Source: Rhizomys pruinosus
Taxonomy: Eukaryota; Chordata; Mammalia; Rodentia; Spalacidae
Assembly: GCA_009823505.1 (NCBI GenBank)
Contig: VZQC01001611.1
Span: 1 to 64,000 of the forward strand
Length of the DNA: 64,000 nucleotides
Direction of reading: 5' to 3'
Of this stretch, positions 23,098 to 33,645 are shown one piece after another. Numbering within the stretch: position 1 is the stretch's first letter; every line of letters starts with the position of its first letter. A program made the translations under genes and the position numbers. The notes beneath the pieces were generated by a model, which was not told the origin of the DNA, searched no databases, and was given only the letters and a program-made list of their open reading frames with translations.

Positions 23098-24190
23098 AAA
23101 TACTTTTAATTAATTTTTATGTGTCTCATGCATAATTTTTCAGTCAGTCTGAATCACCTTTATACCTGCTTCTCCCTTGACACCCTCCTATAGGCCCCCA
23201 CCCCAGAGTTCACATCTTATGTCATTTGTGCTAAGGTCCATTGCACCAATTTATTCTCCCTGCTCACTCTTCAGTGCCAGTTCATCCCCTAAGCTCTAGT
23301 CAGCCTCATTTTTACAAAAGGTCAGGTCTTCCCCATCTGACTGCCATCAGCTGCCAATGTTTCATCAGCCAAGGTTGGGCTCTACTACCCATTTCTGTAC
23401 TGGGTTTTTGTCCAGGTCAGCTTGCATGGGTCTTATGCATGTTCATACCAATGCTGTAGGTTTATATGAACCAGGTCTCAGGAGCTTATAGGATTCATTT
23501 TCCTTTGGTCTTGCATCACCTCCCTGGCTCTTACAATCTTTCTGTCCCCTCTTCTACAATGTTCCCTGAGCCCTGGATGGGTGAAGCTGAATATAGGCAG
23601 GTTGTCCATGGAACCACACTCTGTAGACTCCTAATCTTCATGGTTTGGCCATTCGGGGCTTTTGAGTTCCTGGTCTGCACTTGCATGGAGGAGCTTCCTT
23701 AAGGAGAATTAAGCTGTAGTTAATGCCTTCTTGGGTCCTTGTTCTATGATGCTTATGTGAAGAGGTTGCATTGTAGATGTCTTGCCTAGGGATAAGTAAT
23801 CCACAGACCATGACTATGTGTATTTAGTTGTGGGACTATGTACTATTCACATCTGGAGCAAAAGAAGCTTCTTCTTTTCAAAGTGGTATCTGGGATATTT
23901 GCTTATAAATATAAGAATACTTCTTTTGTTTTTTTTTCACGACAATACTAATGAGGAAATAATACTTCTTTTGTAGCTAGTAAAATGTTATTTAGCCTAG
24001 GATGTGTCAAATTTGGGAAAATGTCTAAGAGCTATGACCTCTCCAGTTGTGTGCATCTGGCTATGTTAACAATACCACACATGATTTTCCTCCCACTGAG
24101 TGGACTTTAGGTCCAATTGTTTAGCCATTGATTTCTCCTAAGACAGAAGTGTTTTATTCCACTGATGTTGTATGCTATGCTGATCATTGA
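23098..24190 (-). mobile_element. Old L1 3'UTR-type block
   Basis: Antisense 3'UTR-like sequence ('gcaccaatttattctccctgctcactc', 'ccatcagctgccaatgtttc', 'ggtcttatgcatg') shares layout with 44385-44765, where 'agctgccaat', 'ttatctgattgagtttgcatgg' and 'caggag' recur. Assigned to an old Lx-type L1 3' end. The plus-strand frames at 23.2-23.7 kb are read-through. Confidence 0.55.
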
Positions 24191-24476
24191 TATGGATATT
24201 TGGTCCTGAGGTTGATGTTGGACCATTTATTGCTGATCTCCCTTAAGCTAGCACTCATAGCAAAGAGCACTGTGCAAGCCACTAAGGGAGAACAACAAAA
24301 CACTCGTTTTGCATATTACATTATAGTGTACTGCACTGCACTGACGAAAGTGAGAGCAGTGTTGTGCATTAGCCCTGAAATGGACCACGAGCTTGACATT
24401 AAATTTTATATGATTGTGCACTGATGGAAATGAAAGGTCCACTTGTTAGGTACACTCTGACCCTGCACCCAACTGA

Positions 24477-24664
24477 ACATTAACATTAGCACTAACCCTA
24501 GACCTAAACTTAAACCTAACCATAAACCTATATCTAACCCTAATCCTAGACTAAACCCTAACCAGAAGTATAACCCAAACACAAAATATAAAACTAACAC
24601 AAGATGTAATCCTAACACTATCATCCACAACCTTAAAATTAATCCTAACTCTAGCCCTAAAACT
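24477..24664. repeat. Degenerate interstitial telomere-like repeat, left block
   Basis: Dense CCTAA/CTAACC-type hexamers and variants ('ctaaccctaatcctagac'). They match the vertebrate telomere C-rich strand (CCCTAA) with frequent substitutions. Confidence 0.85.
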
Positions 24665-24677
24665 AACTGAGAACTCT

Positions 24678-24924
24678 GGGGCTGGAGAGATGGCCTAGCG
24701 GTTAAGAGCACCGACTGCTCTTGCAGAGGACCCGGGTTCAATCCCCAGCACCCACATGGTGGCTGAGAACTGTCTGTAACTCCAATTCCAGGATAATTCC
24801 AGTTCCAGGGGAATCCGACACCCTCTTCTGACCTCTGCAGCATTGCACGACACGGGTGCACAAACCTACATGCAGATAGTACATTCATACACATAAATAA
24901 ATAAATTTTAAAAAGTAAACAAAA
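24678..24924 (+). repeat. Young B3-type SINE with target-site duplication
   Basis: Nearly consensus copy. It is flanked by the perfect 13-bp direct repeat 'aactgagaactct' at 24665-24677 and 24925-24937, showing insertion by target-primed reverse transcription into the telomere-like tract. The 162-codon antisense frame is this SINE plus the repeat. Confidence 0.97.
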
Positions 24925-24937
24925 AACTGAGAACTCT

Positions 24938-25195
24938 ATTACTAGTTCCTAACCCTAAACTTAATCCTAAACTTAACCATTAAATGTAACATTAATCCCT
25001 AACCCTTAATCCTAACATCCTACCCTAAAACCTAATTTTTACCCTAGCCCAAGCCTAACCCTAACCCCTAAATTTAACCTAACTCATAAACCTTAACGCT
25101 AATCCTAACCCTAACCCTGCCATAACCACTAATTCTTACTCTAAACTTAATCTCTAATTCTAACCCTAACCTCTAACCCCTAGCCTTAACCTAAC
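24938..25195. repeat. Degenerate interstitial telomere-like repeat, right block
   Basis: Continues the CCCTAA-like array on the far side of the SINE, with runs such as 'ctaaccctaacccc' separated by variant units. It ends near 25195. Confidence 0.85.
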
Positions 25196-26060
25196 CATAT
25201 TGGACTTTCTGCAACTTAGCATGATAGTGAAAAGTTTCAAATTTATCCATCACAAAGATTATCTATATATATTAATATATATATATATATATCTATATAT
25301 ATATATATATGGTGAATGCACATAAAATATGTTCAACACCGTAGTCTTTAGAGCATTGCAAGTAGAAGTTGAGTGTGACAACATATCACATTTTGCATGA
25401 TTGACAATGTAGTATTAAATAGATGAAATAACTACAAACATCACATACTGGCAGTAGGAGTAGAAAATAGTTTAATCATTCTTCAGAGCTGATTTACACT
25501 TACTGTCTAAGACAACAATTGTAGTTTGAGATTTTTACCCAATAGAACAAGACGTATTCACCTAGCATATACATAAACCATCACTTCTGTCTTATTCCGA
25601 CCCTCCAGAAATTATGTTAAATTCATAAAGAGCAATGTTTCCAGGAATGATAGGTGCAATATATTTACCTGTAGAATAGAGTGAAATGATTTGAAAAGTG
25701 TATTAAATAACTACATCCAGACACGAAATGATACCTGACAGTGCCATTTAATGAAATTACAAAACATGCCAAATTGATGTATAATCTCAAAGAAAAGATA
25801 TAATGTCATCTGGGTTGGAACTGGTTTGTAGTGACTCAGAATACTATCTGAGGATAATAAAAATAGTCAGTATTTATGTTGACAACAAAAGTAAACAACA
25901 CCCATGTATGTGGATGTGTTTATGTGTAAAGGTTTACCAAAGTCTGTAAGATAAATTAATTGATATTTATGAAAATTATACTTTCAGAGTTAATTTTCAA
26001 TATAAGACAAAGAAAAGGTCTTATAATAGAACTTACATATTTTTTTTCGAATTAGCTTCT
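25196..26060. other. Unique AT-rich sequence with a TA repeat
   Basis: A (TA)n tract lies at about 25262-25311. The rest shows no repeat or gene. Confidence 0.5.
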
Positions 26061-26062
26061 CT

Positions 26063-26158
26063 TTCTTTTTTTTTTTTTTTTTTTTTTGGTCTTTTGAGAC
26101 AAGGTCTCCCTGTAGCCCCCAGCGTGTCCTGGTCCTCACTCTGTAGACCAGGCTGAAT
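26063..26158 (-). repeat. B1 SINE fragment
   Basis: Long T tract (26069-26087), then 'gtcttttgagacaaggtctc' and 'tctgtagaccaggctg'. Truncated after ~70 bp of body. Confidence 0.85.
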
Positions 26159-26878
26159 TGGCTTCTTCTTAAGTTTACACTTGCACAGCGTTTCCCTAAA
26201 ACTTAGACACAAATCTTAAATACAGTTGAAACACATAAACCCACACAATTTTTGTCCCGTACAGATAAAATTGAAGCTTTTATTTGTGTCCATTGAGAAA
26301 GAAATCAGGTATAAGACTGTGATAGAATTTTCTTAGAATTTAGATAGTTTTTTTTTTTTATATTAAAGTGCCCTCAAGTTAAAGAGTATACTTAAAATTT
26401 CAGTACAGCTTAATTTACAAAAAGAAAAATACACAAACACGGACCCTGAACAAAACTCAGTAGATAAGGAACAAGTGAAAAATGTCAAAGACAAATAGAT
26501 ATTTTACATAAAGATATTATATTTTGAAGTAAATCCTCAAAGTGGTTAAATAGACGGGTGATTGTGCCTATATCTACGTTAATAACAGGAGTAATTATCC
26601 TGCAGAATTTGAGAGAGACTTCTATGAGAAAGGATTAATTTTTTTTCTTATTCGTTAGTTACATCCATGGAAATGTGTTTGAGGCTGGATTTTTTTTTTT
26701 CCAAAGCTGAGCAAAGCAACCTGAGACACAAGAAATCCAAGGCATCTCTCAGTTCACACAGGAGAAAATTGGCCCAGCTGCTCCTCCTGCCTTCTTGCCA
26801 CACTGTGGCTTTGGACACTCTTTTGGTTGTTGTTTTTTTGCTTTTATTTATTTTTTATTTATTTATTTAATTTTTTTA
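26159..26878. other. Unique AT-rich sequence
   Basis: No gene. Several poly-T runs (26349, 26639, 26690) and a T-rich block before the next SINE. Confidence 0.4.
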
Positions 26879-26879
26879 A

Positions 26880-27112
26880 ATTTTATTTATTTTCGTATAT
26901 GTATAGATGTACTGTCTGCATGCAAGTTTGTGCACCCGTGTCGTGCAATGCCGCGGAGGTCAAAGAGGGTGTCGGATTCCCCTGGAACTGGAGTTCTCCT
27001 GGAATTGGAGTTTCAGACGGTTCTCGGCTGCCATGTGGGTGCTGGGGATCGAACCCGGGTCCTCTGTAAGAGCAGTCAGCGCTCTTAACCGCTAGGCCAT
27101 CTCTCCAGTCCC
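26880..27112 (-). repeat. Young B3-type SINE
   Basis: Near-consensus reverse copy ending 'ctctccagtccc'. Frames on both strands through it are SINE-derived. Confidence 0.95.
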
Positions 27113-27270
27113 TGTTTTTTGTGCTTTTAATTTTGAGACAGGGTCTCCCTGTTGCCCTAGCTGGCTTAGAACTTGCTATGTAGACCAAGCTGCACTCCAT
27201 CTCACAGAGATCTGCCTGCCTCTTCCTCCAGGGTGCGGTGATTGAAGGTGTATGCCATCACACCCTGCTG
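27113..27270 (-). repeat. B1 SINE
   Basis: 'ttgagacagggtctccctg', 'tatgtagaccaagctg', 'ggtgattgaaggtgtatgcc'. Moderately diverged. Confidence 0.85.
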
Positions 27271-27378
27271 TTTTGGGTATTCTTGATTAGAAACAAGGAT
27301 GTTGATTTTCTCCTAATTGCTTGCTTCTTCTACTTTTGTTCCTCTGTTATGTGCAGCATTTTCTTAAGTTTGTATCTA

Positions 27379-27590
27379 GGGACTGGAGAGATGTCTCTGC
27401 AGTTAAGAACACTCCCTGTTCTTACAAAGGACCCGAAGTGATTCCCAGCACCCACAAGATGTCTAAAGATAATAACCATTTAGAACTCCAGTACTAAGGG
27501 ATCTGATGATCTCTTCTGACCTCTGCTGACATTGCACAACAAGGGCGTGCTTAAACACATGCATATGATGTACATAATTTTTTAAATGAA
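27379..27590 (+). repeat. B3-type SINE
   Basis: Forward head 'gggactggagagatg', body 'cagcacccacaagatg', 'gacattgcacaacaagg' and an A/T-rich tail. Confidence 0.85.
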
Positions 27591-27937
27591 AAAAAATTCA
27601 AAAATTCAAAAAATTTATATTATCAAGCTTTTTACTTGTAGGAAATAGCTATCACAATAGTTCTTGCATAGATTTTCCCATTTCCCATAGTGATGTTTTC
27701 TGACTATACCCTTATTTAATTTTAACTTTAAATGAAGTTTGCCTATGAGAGTATTTAACATTTAAATAAAATGCAAATCTGGTGGTATTTTGTAGCTGAA
27801 AGTGTCCATGTTTTCTCATAGTTTGATGAAATGCTTATTCAATACATGCACATTGGATTCATTGATTATCAAACCAATAAGTCCAATTTTCTGGTAATTT
27901 AAGTGTAAAATAATCTTCACAGCAATCCATTCTAATC
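27591..27937. other. Unique AT-rich sequence
   Basis: Nothing recognised. Confidence 0.4.
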
Positions 27938-28133
27938 CAGTTAGTGAGATGGCTTGAAGGTTAAGAGCACTTGCTGGTCTTCAAGAGGCTCTGAGTTCAT
28001 TTCTCAGAACCCAAGTCAACCAGCAACTCTGGCTCCAAGGAATCTGACACCCTCTCTGGCTTCCATGGGTACCTGCACACACTTGGCATAAACACAGACA
28101 CCCCCATGTATACACAAATAAAAATGAATCTTA
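27938..28133 (+). repeat. B2/B3-type SINE
   Basis: 'gtgagatggcttgaaggttaa' head, 'ctctggcttccatgggtacc' body and 'cacaaataaaaatg' tail. Diverged. Confidence 0.75.
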
Positions 28134-28735
28134 AAAATATCCTAATCTTGACGTTAATGCTCTGTCAGATGTATCACTGGTAAAGATTTCCTCCCACCCT
28201 GTGTGTTTTCTCTTCACTACCTTCATTGTTTCTTTCACTGTACAGAAGATTTTGAGTTTTATGAGGTCCCACTTTTGTCGAATGTTGACCTCACTTCCTG
28301 TGCAGCCTCTGTCTGATTTAGAAAGATTTTTTCTTATGCCTATGTCTTGTAGGTTGTTGCTAACTTTTTCTTTTATCACCTTCAGGGTTTCAGTTTACAC
28401 GTTGAGATCTTTGAGCCACTTGGAGTTGATTTTTGTGCAGGGTGAGAGATATGAGTTTAATTTTGCTCTTCTACAGATGATGACCCAATTTTGCCATCAC
28501 CATTTGCTGAAGATGCTATCCTTCTTCCATTGAGGGTTTTTTGGCCCTTTGTCAAATATGAGGTGGCTGAAATTGTATGTGCTCTTCAATTTTGTTACAT
28601 TAGTCAACAGGTCTGTTTTTGTGCCAGTACCAGGCTGTCTTTATGACTGTGGCCCTGTAATATAGTTTGAAGTCTGGCAATGCCCCTGTATTGCATTTTT
28701 CACTCAGGGTTGGGGTCTTTTTTTTTTGGTCCTGA
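28134..28735 (-). mobile_element. L1 ORF2 fragment
   Basis: Antisense L1 ORF2 C-terminal-half sequence: 'ctcttcactaccttcattg', 'gttgatttttgtgcagg', 'gtcaacaggtctgtttttgt', 'cactcagggttggggtc'. It is the same region as 30842-30946, so that stretch gives the empty-site sequence for the YX insertion at 31 kb. Confidence 0.85.
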
Positions 28736-28831
28736 GGCTGGAACCTCAGAGAATGTAGCTAAGCTCCAGAACCCCATTCAGAAGGGAAGGGGCCCTTGTG
28801 TCCCCTAAGTCCATCTCAAAAACCAGAATTT

Positions 28832-29014
28832 GGGGGGAGGGCTGGAAGATGCCAGTTAAGAGCACTAGCTGCCTCTTGCAGAGGACCGGTTTCGATCCCC
28901 AGCACCGCGCATTGGTGGCTGAGAACTGTCTTCTACTCCAGTTCCAGGGGGAGGTCTGATGCCCTCTTCTTGACCTCTGCAGCATTGCACGACATGGGGT
29001 GAACAAACCCACAT

Positions 29015-29053
<39 letters not shown>
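28832..29053 (+). repeat. B3-type SINE with A35 tail
   Basis: Forward copy with several single-base indels relative to the consensus, ending in an uninterrupted A run at 29017-29051. Confidence 0.85.
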
Positions 29054-29082
29054 GATAAAAATAAAAAAACAAAAAAAACAGA

Positions 29083-29258
29083 GATTTTTTTTTTTTTTTT
29101 TTTTAGACAAGATCTCACTGTGTAGCCCAGCTGGGCCTGGAACTCTTTATGTAGACGTTATCAGCGACAGCCTCATCTTCACAGTTGCATCTGCCTTGAC
29201 CTTGTCTCTGTCTCCTGGGTGCTGGAATTAATGGTGTATGCCACTATGCCTGCTTTCA
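29083..29258 (-). repeat. B1-like SINE, diverged
   Basis: T19 tract, 'agacaagatctcactgtgta', an unusual middle with an extra ~30 bp, and 'gtgctggaattaatggtgta'. Confidence 0.75.
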
Positions 29259-29312
29259 ACGATAGTGGTTGAATCATAGAAGCCATTATGTAAAAGAAGT
29301 AAGATTTTATAA

Positions 29313-29545
29313 AGGGCTAAAGAGATGGCCGCTCAGCAGCTTATAAGAATGCGCTGACTTGATCCTTGAGTGAGAAGTATATCTGGTTTTGGTTCCCAGG
29401 ACCCAAATGACAACTAGCAATCATCCCTTACTCCTGTTCCAGGGAATTCAAAGCCCTCCTCTGACTCCATGGCATTGTGCACATGGCGCGTGTACACACA
29501 TGCAGGCAAATGCACTCCCGTTACACACAGCCATAAAAACACAGG
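29313..29545 (+). repeat. B3-type SINE, diverged
   Basis: 'gggctaaagagatggc' head, 'tggttcccaggacccaa' body, 'gcattgtgcacatggcgcg' and 'acacatgcaggcaaatg' tail. Confidence 0.75.
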
Positions 29546-29633
29546 TCAAAATATAGTAAGCATTAAATACATTTAAAGCACATTTTGGTTCCTGCAGTTT
29601 ACTTCAGAAGTTGTTTAAAAAGTAGAGCTTTTC

Positions 29634-29885
29634 GGGGCTGGAGAGATGCCTGGCCAGGTTTTGGGAACACTACTGTTTCTTGCAGAGGACCCTGGTGCGA
29701 TTCCCCAGCACCCACATTGGCGGCCGAGAACCGTCTGTAATGCCAATTCCAGGAGAGCTCCATGTTCCAGGGGGAATTAAATGCCCTTTTCTGGCCTCCA
29801 AAAGCATTACATGACACAGGTACATGCAGACAGTACATTCAACACATATATAAAAAATAAATAAAATTTTAAAAAACAAAAAGAG
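29634..29885 (+). repeat. Young B3-type SINE with indels
   Basis: 'ggggctggagagatgcc' head, body 'ggcggccgagaaccgtctg' and an AATAAATAAA tail. Indels inside otherwise consensus blocks suggest sequencing errors. Confidence 0.9.
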
Positions 29886-30841
29886 CTCACAAAAAAGTCC
29901 ATTATGCTCAGGGGTCTGTCCACAGTGGCCGGACTCTCCCTGCTTTGCTGCCCAGTAATAGACAGGCACAGCCACGAAGGGGGGCGGAGTCCTGAGCGTT
30001 GACGATTGATAGCTGAGGTCTTCTGGCCGTGTTGTTTACAAACAGAGGTCAAGGAATCACACTGGTCTGGAAGCTTTTCTTTGTTAATGTTAAAGGAATC
30101 GGGCTAGGGCCAGGACAGAGAGCAAGGGCTAGGTAGGGGTCAGGCCCCCATTACTTTCACAGCTGAAGGGGACTCCCCCAGGAGGCCTCTATTTCTCTTC
30201 GGATTTTTTACCTTATGGACCAACCAGAATGGTGTTCTTTAGAGATGTTGAAGCTCCACCCCGGAGCTCCTTAGAAGTGCAGTCTCTCACTAGAGATGTC
30301 GCTCAGTTCTAACAGGGGCACGAAGAGCTTACCTGCCCCCTTCCACACTCGTGGATTCCGCTGTAGTCCATCTCTAGCACTGAATAAGCTGCTGTGGGCC
30401 ATGTCTGTACTCCCAGCCCTCGGGAAGTGAAACAAGAGGATCAGAAGTTCAAAGGTCATCTTTGTCTAAAAAACAGGAAGCAAGAAACAAGGGCAAAAGC
30501 AAAGCAAAGCCAATACGGACCCTGGGGTTTGGTAGCCCAGGTCCCTCTGCTGCCCTACGTTCCAATAACCATCTCTAGGTGATTCTGACCAACCCTTGCC
30601 CGAGGACCTGAGAACACACCAATAACTAAGGTGGACCTGCGCTGAATTTGTTACATTTGTGTCTTGGCACTTGTTCGCTTGTTCTTGGTATTTGAATTTG
30701 TCTGCGGCTTGCGCCGCGGTGTCCGATTTGAAGGTCTTCTTTTTGCGATTCTTATCGCTCTACCGCCGTTCTTTCTTTCTGTCGTTTTGCTCGTTGACTG
30801 ATCTTCTTATGTCCCTTTTTTCTGTCCTCTTTGTTCCTTAG
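29886..30841. other. Unassigned; CpG-richer end
   Basis: 29.9-30.6 kb is more GC-rich than its surroundings and holds no recognisable exon. 30660-30830 is a pyrimidine-biased block with an unusual density of CG ('gcggcttgcgccgcggtg'), ending exactly where L1 sequence starts (~30842). I cannot distinguish a real CpG-rich element from low-accuracy sequence. Confidence 0.35.
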
Positions 30842-30946
30842 GTCAACAGGTCTGTTTTTGTGCCAGTACCAGCTGTTTATGACTTGCCCTGTAATATAGT
30901 TTGAAGTCTGGCAAATGCCCCTGTATTGGCATTTTTCACTCAGGGT

Positions 30947-31982
30947 TTTTTTTTTTTTTTTTATTGATGCTTTGTGCATTTCGTACATCATTTTCCAATT
31001 CAGATCAGGCATTTTCCCTTTCCCTTCCCCCCCACCCCCACCCCATCCCAGATCATGTATTCTGCCATAACTGTCTTGCATCTTTCTCTGTTTTTTTTTT
31101 TCCTTTTTTAGCTAAGTGATAATCCATGAGTACAAGCATCCTTCGTGCAAAACCAATCTACAGGTGTTGTGTCCAAATCCCCACAGCCCCACCATCCAGT
31201 GGGGGGTGACATGTTTGTTGTTCAATCAAGTTGATCAAATGAGTTCCCAGACTAATGCTGTAGTATGCTGTAGTTTACCATTCACCCCAATCAGAGCCTT
31301 TACATTCTACCACGCCTCCCCTTCCGCAGGTTGTTTCCTAGGCTTAGAAAAGGGGCAAGGGCTCCTTGCCCCTAAGTTGGGATACCTGCAGGAGGAGAGG
31401 CAATAAGACCCTGCTGCCGAAGAACTGACGTTAACATGGGAGGGATGTATTGAGACCGCACATGCAAGTGTACAGATGGCCTCGGAATGCCAGAGAAGTG
31501 TTACCAAAGGCCACTAAACCAATAAAGCAAATACGGGTCTCCCTGATCAAGCAAGAACTCCACCGTCAGCACCAGCTACAACCTCACCTGCCTGAAATTA
31601 CTGTGCAGCGGAGCAGCCATGTGCTGTATATCCCAAATCTAATTGCTATCTGGCTCTTTCTCCTTGGAGGAATACCCATGGCTGATGCCACAAGCTTACC
31701 TCCTCTAAGTTGGAGATGTTTAAGCCACAGAAGACCCTGTCATATTATAACAGGGGGAAAATGTAATTCATGGATTAACAATCATACCTCCAAACATAAT
31801 GTGTCTATAGCAAAGTAATCTAACCATAAACTATTAGGCTCTTAAATACCTATAATCTAACTGCTTGTGCTTCATTAGTAGGATTCGAAGATATACCTCC
31901 CTGGCAACTGTCAGCCCATGAACAGGAAACAGCCTAGAATCCTTGACCAGAGTCCAAGTCAACAGCTCCAGAGAGAGTGGAC
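30947..31982 (-). mobile_element. YX retroposon copy 2, 5'-inverted
   Basis: Read on the minus strand. The 3' part is X (31345 down to ~31100), an A-rich linker, the L1-type G-rich tail (~31020-31070) and poly-A (as T at 30947-30963). The Y half plus X start lies inverted at ~31345-31975. The order inverted-5' then sense-3' fits twin priming. The junction near 31345 has a short overlap ('aaggggca'). The flank 'cactcagggtt' and resumption at 'ggttggggtc' match the uninterrupted L1 at 28705-28720, so the target duplication is about 4 bp at most. Confidence 0.75.
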
Positions 31983-32116
31983 TGGTTGGGGTCTTTTTTT
32001 AAAACTGACTTGAAAAAAACAAAGAAGTAAGAAGACAAATAAACTACTCAAAAGATGAAAAAGAGCTGAACAGAGTCCTTCACCGAGTAAGGAATTAAAG
32101 ATGGTTGAGGAATATC

Positions 32117-32207
32117 TTAAAAAGTGATGGCCTGGTGATTAAGAGTGCCGACCGCTCTTGCCAGAGGACCCGGTTTCGATCCCAGCAACCACAATGGCGG
32201 CTAAGAG
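32117..32207 (+). repeat. 5' part of a B3 SINE, broken at the N
   Basis: Begins after 'ttaaaaagtg' in L1 sense sequence and stops at 'ggcggctaagag', immediately before the ambiguous base. Its missing 3' part is found at 35841-35990. Confidence 0.9.
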
Positions 32208-32208
32208 N
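32208..32208. other. Single ambiguous base (N)
   Basis: The only n in the window, at the boundary between the first and second versions of the locus. It probably marks a former assembly gap. Confidence 0.95.
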
Positions 32209-33356
32209 TTTTTTTATTGATGCTTTGTGCATTTCCGTACATCATTTTCCAATTCAGATCAGGCATTTTCCCTTTCCCTTCCCCCCCACCCCCACCCCAT
32301 CCCAGATCATGTATTCTGCCATAACTGTCTTGCATCTTTCTCTGTTTTTTTTTTTCCTTTTTTAGCTATAAGTGATTAATCCATGAGTACAAGCATTTCC
32401 TTCGTGCAAAACCATCCAGGCTGTTGTGTCCAAATCCACACAGCCCCACCATCCAGTGGGGGGTGACAGTTGTATTTTGTTCAATCAAGTTGATCAAATG
32501 AGTGTCCAGACTACATCGCTGTAGTATTCACCCATTCACCCCAATCAGAGCCTTTACATTCTATCCACGCCCCCTCTTCCGCAGGTTGTTCCCTAGGCTT
32601 AGAAAAAGGCAAGGGGTCCTTGCCCCTAAGTTGGGAAACCTGCAGGAGGAGAGGCAATAAGACCCTGCTGCCGAAGACCTGATGTTAACATGGGTGGGAT
32701 GTATTGAGACCCACATGCAAGTGTACAGATGGCCTCTGGAACCAGAGAAGTGTTACCAAAGGCCACTAAACCAATAAAGCAAATAGGTCTCCCTGATCAA
32801 GCAAAGACTCCACCGTCGAGCACCAGCTACAACCTCACCTGCCTGAAATTACTGTGCAGCGGAGGAGCCATGTGCTGTATATCCCAAATCTAATTGGCTA
32901 TTGGCTCTCTCCCTTGGAGGAATACCCATGGCTGATGCCACAAGCTTACATCCTCTACAGGTTAGAGTATTTATAAGCCACAGTAGACCCTGTTATATTT
33001 AACAGGGGGAAAATGTAATTCATGGATTAACATATCATCCAAACATCATGTGTCTAATGCAAAGAATCTACCATAACTATTAGTGCTGCTTAAATACCTA
33101 TATATCTAACGCTTGTGCTTCATTAGTAGGATCGGAAGTGTTACCCCTGGACAAACTGTCAGCCCATGAAAGGAAACAGCCAAACATTGAACAGAGTCCA
33201 AGTCAACAGCTCCAGAGAGAGTGGACTGGTTGGGGTCTTTTTTAAAACTACTGAAAAAAACAGAAGAAGAAGATAAATAACCTACTCAAAAGATGGAATA
33301 AAGAGCTGAACAGAGTCTTCACCAGTAAGGAATTAAAGATGGTTGAGGAACATCTT

Positions 33357-33563
33357 AAAAAATGATGGCCTGGGATTTAGAGGTCCGACCGCTCTTGCAG
33401 AGGACCCGGTTCGATCCCCAGCACCCACATGGCGGCTAAGAGCCGTCTGTACACTCAAATTCCAGGAAGAACTCCAGTTCCAGGGAATCACGAGACCCTC
33501 TTCTGACCTCCGCGGCATTGCACGACACGGGTGCACAAACTTGCATGCAGACAGTACATTGCA

Positions 33564-33644
<81 letters not shown>
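33357..33644 (+). repeat. B3 SINE, duplicate version, A80 tail
   Basis: Complete SINE body followed by an uninterrupted A run at 33565-33644. The other version of this locus has 'gaaataaataaattaaaaaaag' type tail and ~45 bp of L1 here, so the A80 replaces real sequence. The homopolymer frames are meaningless. Confidence 0.9.

Positions 33645-33645
<1 letters not shown>

Noticed and set aside
24678..24760. tRNA gene from A- and B-box-like motifs
   Set aside because: These motifs belong to the tRNA-derived head of B3 and ID SINEs throughout the window. No copy folds as an intact tRNA with its acceptor stem by eye.
24406..24894. 162-codon antisense open frame
   Set aside because: It is the complement of a B3 SINE continued into the telomere-like repeat (Leu/Gly-rich LGLGLxLGL pattern). 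No gene structure.
24477..25195. True chromosome end
   Set aside because: Repeats are degenerate, only ~450 bp, and flanked on both sides by ordinary interspersed-repeat DNA.
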